A stretch of 43,432 bases of DNA from a virus, in IMG/VR virus record IMGVR_UViG_3300035034_001119, positions 1 through 43,432 of that record; one strand, 5' to 3'. Every line of letters starts with the position of its first letter. Position 1 is the stretch's first letter. This document shows, one piece after another, positions 38,330-43,432 of this stretch. The translations under genes were made by a program, and so were the position numbers. Under the pieces are notes generated by a model. It did not search any database. It was not told the DNA's origin and was given only the letters and a program-made list of their open reading frames with translations.

Positions 38330-38727
38330 TTTTCAGCCGCCATTTCTGCACGAGCTCGTTCTGTTTGAATCTCGTAATATTTCCAAATTGGCATTTCAAG
38401 TCCAAGCCACAAATCTTTTAAATAAGCGATGCAGCGTTCTTTTGGTGTTGCCTGTTGATATTTTTCATTCTTTCCATCATTAACATCGTAAACATAAAAC
38501 GTGCTTGACCACATTTCTTCAAATGAATCCCAAATTTCAGTGCATTTGCCTTGATAGTTGTTCCCATGATGCCAGTTAACCAAATGACCAAATAAACAGT
38601 TTTGCTTATTGCCTTTTGTTCGAACCACATCAACAGCCCATTCAGATTCATTGGTTTCAATGCAATAATTAATGAATGATGTTAAATCAGTCAATGCATC
38701 AATTGCTTTTTGCCATTCGTCGCTCAT
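38326..38727 (-). CDS. Hypothetical protein, 133 aa
   Basis: Helical protein with NCLFGHLVNWHHGNNY and CIAYLKDLWLGLEMP; the first stretch loosely recalls the CxLGA motif of a small phage family of unknown role (DUF6197-like), a weak match. ATGA overlaps at both ends. Confidence 0.62.
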   Translation of the reverse strand: MSDEWQKAIDALTDLTSFINYCIETNESEWAVDVVRTKGNKQNCLFGHLVNWHHGNNYQGKCTEIWDSFEEMWSSTFYVYDVNDGKNEKYQQATPKERCIAYLKDLWLGLEMPIWKYYEIQTERARAEMAAEK

Positions 38728-38981
38728 GATTTAAATTCCTTGCGTTGAATTTTTAATATTTCTTCAAGTCTGCGAAGTGGCGACAATTTCAAATATGTCG
38801 GTTCATGATTTTCAAAATAATCATCAAGATCATCTATTAAAGTTTGGCACAAAACACGCTGCATCATTGGCACTGATTCGCCGATACGGTTGCAAATGTA
38901 ATTGATCTTTTCTGAATCGCCTGATTTTAGTGCAACTTCTAATGCGTAACTGACTATGCTTGTATCTACTGAAATTGTCAT
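38724..38981 (-). CDS. Hypothetical protein, 85 aa
   Basis: I start at ATG 38981, with GAAGG upstream; a TTG at 38996 is a longer alternative. Helical acidic protein (SYALEVALKSGDSEKIN; QTLIDDLDDYFENH; RRLEEILKIQRKEF). Not recognised. Confidence 0.62.
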   Translation of the reverse strand: MTISVDTSIVSYALEVALKSGDSEKINYICNRIGESVPMMQRVLCQTLIDDLDDYFENHEPTYLKLSPLRRLEEILKIQRKEFKS

Positions 38982-38982
38982 T

Positions 38983-39138
38983 TTATTTGCCTTCAATTCT
39001 TTTTAAACAGTTCAAACATGTTGTTTCTGATGTCAATTCAGTTGTCGGCACTCCTGAATATGTGTACAGGTTGCACATGGTTCTATAAGTGCCGTTCATT
39101 CGTCTAATGTTGCCATGTTGACGCTTGTGCATTTTCAT
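38983..39138 (-). CDS. Small zinc-finger-like protein, 51 aa
   Basis: ATG at 39138 overlaps the upstream stop (ATGA). The product has a basic His-rich start (MKMHKRQHGNIRRMN), YRTMCNLYT and TTCLNCLKRIEGK. Cys plus CxxC at this spacing is typical of small phage proteins with one zinc ribbon, of unknown function. The frame is clean from start to stop and closes an otherwise empty gap. Confidence 0.68.
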   Translation of the reverse strand: MKMHKRQHGNIRRMNGTYRTMCNLYTYSGVPTTELTSETTCLNCLKRIEGK

Positions 39139-39488
39139 TTCATCTTCACGATCAAATTCGCTACGTTGCCAAGTGCAGTATCTTGAATATCGTCAATCGC
39201 AATCACGTTGTATTTGTCGCACAATAGCTTGTAATCAATCTTAGACATGAATTTATCAACGTATTGATCAATGCCGAGCCGGCAACCGATCGTGCGTGCA
39301 TATTGTTCACCACCGCCAGACCAAACAACGATCGTAATATTCTTGAAACATTTGCTTAGTATTTTAAGCAGATAAACGATGTCTACATGTTCTGTTTCAT
39401 TGCTTGATACAACACCATTTTGACGCTTCGGATCATCATTTGTGATCAATGTGCCATCGACATCAAATGCAAAAACGTACATTGTCAT
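39135..39488 (-). CDS. HAD-family phosphatase, 117 aa
   Basis: Motif I FAFDVDGTLI (nucleophile D9, D11), motif II within VVWSGGG, and motif IV IDDIQDT are all present, as in small HAD phosphatases. Start at ATG 39488 places motif I near the N-terminus as usual. An in-frame ATG at 39545 would add 19 residues and overlap the upstream gene. Nucleotide or sugar-phosphate hydrolysis is likely; substrate unknown. Confidence 0.75.
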   Translation of the reverse strand: MTMYVFAFDVDGTLITNDDPKRQNGVVSSNETEHVDIVYLLKILSKCFKNITIVVWSGGGEQYARTIGCRLGIDQYVDKFMSKIDYKLLCDKYNVIAIDDIQDTALGNVANLIVKMK

Positions 39489-39528
39489 TTTATTTTGTCG
39501 CGGCAAACCAAGCAGTTCATTGGCACTT

Positions 39529-39981
39529 TTAATCGTTAGATTCATCAGATTGACCACCATCAATTGATTTATTCATGTCTACGAGCCCATCAGCCGTTCG
39601 ATTTATGAAATCTTGTGCATATGGTAGTTCACTAATCAAACGTGCAATGTTGCGTTCCTGTGCTTGCGACAAGCCATTATCATCATAGTTCCAATCAATA
39701 ACTGATGCGATTTCAAGATCGGTCATTTCGCTAACAGCTTCAATGCTGCCTTTTTGCAATAATTTTACATGTTCACGGCGAAGTTCAAATTTACCGATCA
39801 TGTCTGAATAATTACGCTTGCCAATTTCTGACATAATTGCATCTATTTTCACAGATATTGCACTGGCTTCTGATTGTGCTTCTTGAGCTTCATTCAATTT
39901 CTCGTTGCGTGATCGCTTGTAGGCCATCGCATTCTGTTCTAGTTGCTCAACTGTCATTGATTCGATTGTATCTTGATCCAT
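39529..39981 (-). CDS. Coiled-coil protein, 150 aa
   Basis: Long charged helices (TVEQLEQNAMAYKRSRNEKL, then QSEASAISVKIDAIMSEIG) and an acidic, disordered C-terminus. No catalytic motif. Follows the 39985 gene by three bases in the operon from promoter P6. Not recognised. Confidence 0.66.
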   Translation of the reverse strand: MDQDTIESMTVEQLEQNAMAYKRSRNEKLNEAQEAQSEASAISVKIDAIMSEIGKRNYSDMIGKFELRREHVKLLQKGSIEAVSEMTDLEIASVIDWNYDDNGLSQAQERNIARLISELPYAQDFINRTADGLVDMNKSIDGGQSDESND

Positions 39982-39984
39982 GAT

Positions 39985-40257
39985 TTACCTTTTTAATTTC
40001 TTTAGTTTAAATTCGCCTTTGATTTCTCTAACTGAATAATGACCATCTTCAACAGGTGCAAAACCATTGTTGCCTAAAAATTCATCTTGCAACCATTGGT
40101 GTATGTTGCATTCAAACAAATTCGGCTGGCAACGCATCGTGTGCTTCATGCTGAAATCTGCCAATCTAATTTCTGCTTCATGATATTTATTAACACGTCC
40201 ACGATTTTCTAATTCTGTGATTAGTTGATCGTCTGTGAACTCTGTGATTTTAGTCAT
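39985..40257 (-). CDS. Hypothetical protein, 90 aa
   Basis: First gene after promoter P6. Start ATG 40257 preceded by ATAGGAGAAAACCACGC. Contains MRCQPNLFECNIHQW and ends strongly basic (KGEFKLKKLKR). Not recognised. Confidence 0.67.
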   Translation of the reverse strand: MTKITEFTDDQLITELENRGRVNKYHEAEIRLADFSMKHTMRCQPNLFECNIHQWLQDEFLGNNGFAPVEDGHYSVREIKGEFKLKKLKR

Positions 40258-40278
40258 GCGTGGTTTTCTCCTATATTT

Positions 40279-40307
40279 AATATATCAAATGTGTTCCGTT
40301 ACTGCAA
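40279..40307 (-). promoter_or_regulatory. Early promoter P6 with conserved spacer
   Basis: Minus strand TTGCAG (40307-40302), spacer TAACGGAACACATTTGA, TATATT (40284-40279). Its -35 is weaker than the others, but the spacer element is intact. It overlaps the end of the HNH gene. Confidence 0.78.
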
Positions 40308-40883
40308 ACGTTCTTTCAACAGTTTATCAATAAATTCTAATTCAGTGTGCAGATCACGCAATATCGTTTCATCAGTTGCATTTGCAATCAATCCTGAGAC
40401 GTTTTCACGGCGATCATTGAGATCAGGCGTGTTCATGACGAATAACCATGCTTCTGTTTGTCTGCGACGCTGCACTTTGCCATATGAATCAAATTCATCA
40501 TCAACAGTGGATGCTTTGGATTCGTTGCATTTTGCGTGTGCCGGTTGCAAGTTGGATTGTGTAAAAATCAAATCTGGTCTGCGTGTGCGTGGCAAAATGT
40601 GATCAATCGTTATTTCTGATTCATGCACTGGCTTTTTGCAAATGCCACATATTCGATTGCCATCTTTGTCGGCTGGATTATGTTTTAGATAATGCTTGCG
40701 AGCAATTGACCATTTAGATGCTTTTTTACCACGCGCTTTAATTGGCGTACGTTTCAATGGCTTAGTTGATTGTTTAATCGGTGTTTTTTTGTTCATGAAA
40801 CAAAATGTTTTTGTATGACCTGGCGTGCCACATAATTTGCAAGGTTTGCTGTCTTTCCATGAACTTTTTTTTGTTATTTTCAT
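40299..40883 (-). CDS. HNH endonuclease with N-terminal CCHC zinc knuckle, 194 aa
   Basis: Residues 15-28 form CKLCGTPGHTKTFC, an exact CX2CX4HX4C knuckle. A basic linker follows. The HNH domain lies at ~79-125: CGIC, ITIDHILPR (D94, H95), SNLQPAHAKCN (N111, H116, C119). The combination suggests a nucleic-acid-binding knuckle guiding an HNH nicking or cutting domain. Phage HNH proteins often aid packaging or act as homing enzymes; here it lies in the early block, far from terminase. Confidence 0.85.
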   Translation of the reverse strand: MKITKKSSWKDSKPCKLCGTPGHTKTFCFMNKKTPIKQSTKPLKRTPIKARGKKASKWSIARKHYLKHNPADKDGNRICGICKKPVHESEITIDHILPRTRRPDLIFTQSNLQPAHAKCNESKASTVDDEFDSYGKVQRRRQTEAWLFVMNTPDLNDRRENVSGLIANATDETILRDLHTELEFIDKLLKERLQ

Positions 40884-40906
40884 ATACCCTCAGTTTATAC
40901 TATGTT

Positions 40907-40942
40907 GTGATGGTCGATGGCGAATGCCACCGATCACATCAC
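40907..40942 (-). terminator. Long imperfect hairpin before the HNH gene
   Basis: TGGC/GCCA around loop GAAT extends outward through GTCG/CGAT and GTGA/TCAC with one mismatch and a two-base bulge. It lies in the 71-base gap between the HTH gene and the HNH gene. It lacks a U tract, so processing or a binding site is as likely as termination. A -10-like TAAACT and GAGGG follow before the HNH ATG. Confidence 0.5.
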
Positions 40943-40954
40943 CTCACATGATTT

Positions 40955-41350
40955 TTATTTGTTTAACTTGTCGTAATCTCCTTTTTTTACTTTTCGCTTT
41001 TCTATCGCAATCCGCAAATATCTGCGTGCAGTTTTGCGAGCAACTGAAAGTTTTGTTGCAACCTCTGAAACAGGGTGATTTTCCATGAACAGTTTGATTG
41101 CGACATCTAATCTATCGTTGTATTCAGATCGTGGTGGTAGTTTATTTTCATCAAGCAATGGATTTGAAAGTTCTTCATATTCCAAATTCATGCCTGATAA
41201 CCCACCGCCATCAATTGTTGCATCTACATTTTTTGTAGCTTTTATATATTGTTTTTCGCCAATTGCAGCTTTTAATATAAGCCGTAATTCGCCAATTTCA
41301 CTGCGTAACTTTGCAGTTTCTTTGTTAAATTTATTTGATGTAATAAACAT
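40955..41350 (-). CDS. HTH DNA-binding protein, 131 aa
   Basis: Helical N-terminus, a flexible middle (DATIDGGGLSGMNLEYEEL) and a C-terminal helix-turn-helix (DVAIKLFMENHPVSEVATKL then SVARKTARRYLRIAIEK). The domain resembles resolvase- or terminase-small-subunit-like HTHs. It is the clearest DNA-binding regulator in the leftward block, so it is a candidate to bind the shared promoter spacers; no direct evidence. Confidence 0.68.
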   Translation of the reverse strand: MFITSNKFNKETAKLRSEIGELRLILKAAIGEKQYIKATKNVDATIDGGGLSGMNLEYEELSNPLLDENKLPPRSEYNDRLDVAIKLFMENHPVSEVATKLSVARKTARRYLRIAIEKRKVKKGDYDKLNK

Positions 41351-41371
41351 AGTACCCCCGTGTTTAATTAA

Positions 41372-41638
41372 TTATTCGGTTGATTCCGAAACAGATTCAG
41401 CGTGCTTTTTGCTCAGTTTGCCATAGCGTACAGCACGTTCATCGCCTGGCTTGAATTTGGTTGGCGATAGTGGACCGCCTTTTTTACCGGCATTGCTGGC
41501 AATCGCTTTGCGCTGATCAACAGTAAACCGTTCTTTGTATGTTTTGGCGGCTTTTTTACCGATTTTTTCACGCCAATCGGCTCCATATTTCTTGATCATA
41601 GTCTGTTGACGTTTTTCAGCAGGTGTTAATTCAGTCAT
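41372..41638 (-). CDS. Basic protein, 88 aa
   Basis: Lys/Ala-rich, disordered-looking protein (ADWREKIGKKAAKTYKERF; ASNAGKKGGPLSPTKFKPG). The short AGKKGG stretch recalls KGG-type stress proteins, a weak similarity. Overlaps the upstream gene by eight bases. May bind nucleic acid. Confidence 0.6.
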   Translation of the reverse strand: MTELTPAEKRQQTMIKKYGADWREKIGKKAAKTYKERFTVDQRKAIASNAGKKGGPLSPTKFKPGDERAVRYGKLSKKHAESVSESTE

Positions 41639-41879
41639 GTTTTCTCGCTTCTTTTAATTGATTCCTAGTTTCTGCAATCGTCCATACTGCATCATAAAGT
41701 GTGTATGCTTGGACGATTGCGAATGCTGCAAATAATATTGCAACGAAACTCCATTGATTATTATACGCAATGGCAATCACTGTCAAATGCAAGACCAGTA
41801 CAATGATTGATCCATCACGCACACGCCTCTGTTCAATGATCGTGTTCTGTAGCTCGCGTATTTCGTTAACGTCAGGCAT
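41631..41879 (-). CDS. Two-pass membrane protein, 82 aa
   Basis: Two hydrophobic segments (SIIVLVLHLTVIAIAY and SFVAILFAAFAIVQAY) between a charged N-terminal helix and a charged C-terminal helix. Starts within the end of the nuclease-FtsK gene (eight-base overlap). Because the fused FtsK motor lacks its usual membrane domain, this could be a separate membrane partner, which is speculation. Confidence 0.66.
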   Translation of the reverse strand: MPDVNEIRELQNTIIEQRRVRDGSIIVLVLHLTVIAIAYNNQWSFVAILFAAFAIVQAYTLYDAVWTIAETRNQLKEARKHD

Positions 41880-43432
41880 ACAAGCCCTGCAATCGTTTTA
41901 AGCTGCTTGCAGATGGATCAAGATACAACATGTCGCCTTTTCCAGTCAGTTTTTCAGCACCAGTTTCATCAAGAATTATTTTGCTGTTCACACCACTCGT
42001 TGCCATGAATGCAATCTTTGTGGGCACATTGGCTTTGATCAATCCAGTTACAACATCAGCACTTGGGCGCTGCGTTGCAATGATCAAGTGCATTCCAACT
42101 GCACGAGCTTTTTGAGCAATGCGAACAATTGAATTTTCTGCACTTGGCGGTGATGTTTCTTCAATCGTTTGTTTCAATGCATTTTTAGTCGCTTTTTGAG
42201 TCAATTTGCCGTTGCCCATTCTGATATGATTCATCAGATTATAATTAAATGCTTTCACGTCCATGCTTGCAGCACTTGGCGATATATCAGACATCATCAA
42301 ATCAGCGAACTCATCAACAACAATCACAATTTTAGACATTGGATCACCACGCTTTGCATTGTATTCATCAATAGTTCGGCAATTTCTGCGGCGCAATTGT
42401 GTATATCGTTTTTCCATTTCTTCAACCATTTCATCAAGCACATTACATGCAACATCAATTTTTGTGATGATTGGTTTCATTAAGTGTGGCAAATCTTCAA
42501 ATGATGCCAATTCAACTTGCTTTGGATCGATCAACACTAATTCTAATTCTTTAGCTGTATTTTGTGCAGACAATGCTTTCAATATTACGTTCAACATCAC
42601 TGATTTTCCTGATCCAGTTGCACCGGCAATTAACAGGTGTGGCATTTCAGACAAATCTTTATAGTGAACAGTGCCGTAAACGTCCATTCCAATAGGAATT
42701 TCCATCGTGCCAGTTTTGTAATGAATATCACTTAAATTAATTGTTGTGCGAACTTCATTCGGCACTTCAACACCAACTAATGATGTGCCGTAGATTGGCG
42801 CATCGATGCGTATACTTTTTGATTCAAGTGCTAATGCAACATCATCAGCCAATGACGCTATTTTCGACATACGTTGGCCCTTAGACGGTTTAAACGTGTA
42901 TTGCGTGATTGATGGTCCAACATGTGTATCTTCTGATTTGATTTGCACACCGAATTCAGCCAATTTAGCTTTGATTTTGCCCTCAGGTCCATATGCGTTG
43001 TCATTTGAATCATGTGCAGATGCAACGTAATTCTTTTCTGCATATGCAATCTGTTCTGTTTTGTGCTGCACTTCAGTTGGTGCATCGATGCCTGACACGC
43101 CCTGTCTAAACGCTTCAAATGATATTTGGCCATTAAACATGTCATGCGGATTCGGCAAAAATAGAAATTCTGGTAAATTCAGGTTGTTTGTTGCAGCGTT
43201 ATACAGTTTGTAGAATGTTGCATGATCGCTTGATTTGTCGAATTCCATTGAATACGGTTGCAGTTGTGGCGATCCATCACGGTTTTTTGTAACTTTACAT
43301 TCGTTATAAATGATGCGTGCAGGTGCTTGGCCGAACTTAAATTTAACTGTGTAATACAAAAACATTGCTTGAATGAATTTTGCAAAATCATCAACTTCGC
43401 CATCTGTATATCTGCTAACGAATTTGTGATCA
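41872..43432 (-). CDS. PD-(D/E)XK nuclease-FtsK fusion, C-terminal part (starts at 585)
   Basis: Continuation of the 672-residue protein beginning at 585. After the end of the nuclease domain comes a short linker and an FtsK/SpoIIIE-like beta region (QIKSEDTHVGPSITQYTFKP). The motor has Walker A GATGSGKS (residues 423-430), LVLIDPKQVEL, Walker B IVIVVDEFADL (521-531) and LIIATQRPSADVVTG. There is no membrane domain and no gamma DNA-reading domain; it stops after GDMLYLDP...RLQGLYA. About 45 extra residues lie between Walker B and RIAQKARA. Expected activity: ATP-driven movement on duplex DNA coupled to cleavage by the N-terminal nuclease. Confidence 0.92.
   Translation of the reverse strand, partial: DHKFVSRYTDGEVDDFAKFIQAMFLYYTVKFKFGQAPARIIYNECKVTKNRDGSPQLQPYSMEFDKSSDHATFYKLYNAATNNLNLPEFLFLPNPHDMFNGQISFEAFRQGVSGIDAPTEVQHKTEQIAYAEKNYVASAHDSNDNAYGPEGKIKAKLAEFGVQIKSEDTHVGPSITQYTFKPSKGQRMSKIASLADDVALALESKSIRIDAPIYGTSLVGVEVPNEVRTTINLSDIHYKTGTMEIPIGMDVYGTVHYKDLSEMPHLLIAGATGSGKSVMLNVILKALSAQNTAKELELVLIDPKQVELASFEDLPHLMKPIITKIDVACNVLDEMVEEMEKRYTQLRRRNCRTIDEYNAKRGDPMSKIVIVVDEFADLMMSDISPSAASMDVKAFNYNLMNHIRMGNGKLTQKATKNALKQTIEETSPPSAENSIVRIAQKARAVGMHLIIATQRPSADVVTGLIKANVPTKIAFMATSGVNSKIILDETGAEKLTGKGDMLYLDPSASSLKRLQGLYA
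43306..43432. repeat. Terminal direct repeat, copy 2 (contig circularity)
   Basis: Second copy of the 127-base end repeat. Joining position 43305 to position 1 restores one uninterrupted minus-strand gene (nuclease-FtsK fusion), which supports the circular join. Confidence 0.95.

Noticed and set aside
1-43305. Search by eye for CRISPR arrays, insertion sequences and an integrase/att site
   Set aside because: No regularly spaced repeats, transposase motifs or tyrosine/serine integrase signatures were seen.

Overview
This window is one complete genome of a tailed, siphovirus-type phage assembled as a circle. The first and last 127 bases are identical (1-127 = 43306-43432), so the unique circle is 43,305 bp. 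One gene crosses the join. The genome is AT-rich. It carries a complete head, neck and long-tail module with a 1,056-residue tape measure, a PGRP-type amidase endolysin, and many plus-strand genes that look leaderless with extended -10 promoters. These points fit a phage of a low-GC actinobacterium or similar Gram-positive-type host. The host is an inference; nothing here names it. I see no tRNA, integrase, DNA polymerase, primase, replicative helicase or CRISPR array.

Layout. A leftward (minus) block runs from 6181 down through the join and on from 43305 to 34152. It holds recombination and early or accessory genes: RecT, a fused PD-(D/E)XK nuclease-FtsK motor, Fic, an LPD29-like protein, an HNH nuclease with a zinc knuckle, an HTH protein, a HAD phosphatase, an MmcB-like nuclease, a secreted lytic transglycosylase and many small unknowns, often joined by ATGA or TAATG overlaps. 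Six promoters in this block share the form TTGACA(-like)-17-TAnnnT, with an almost invariant sequence inside the 17-bp spacer (AACGGAACAnnnTTGA). They look like one co-regulated regulon.

A rightward (plus) block runs 7152-34155: ParB-like protein, C5 DNA methyltransferase, RusA resolvase, zincin, terminase small and large, portal, MuF, protease with nested scaffold, decoration protein, major capsid, connectors, tail terminator, major tail protein, tail chaperones with a probable +1 frameshift, tape measure, Dit, tail tip and fibre proteins, several small membrane proteins, endolysin, holin, and a Stealth-like glycosyl/phosphotransferase. Plus-strand promoters are mostly of the extended -10 type (TGn-TAnnnT), often with the ATG 6-7 nt after the -10.

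Between the two divergent blocks lies about 970 bp (6182-7151) with no sizeable gene. An extended -10 promoter fires into a region dense with long helices, including a 15+6 bp helix and a helix of about 26 bp. I read this as a large structured non-coding RNA, possibly of the GOLLD/ROOL kind, though I cannot assign it to a family. Two further small RNAs with their own promoter and terminator are predicted at 18616-18691 and 33301-33423.
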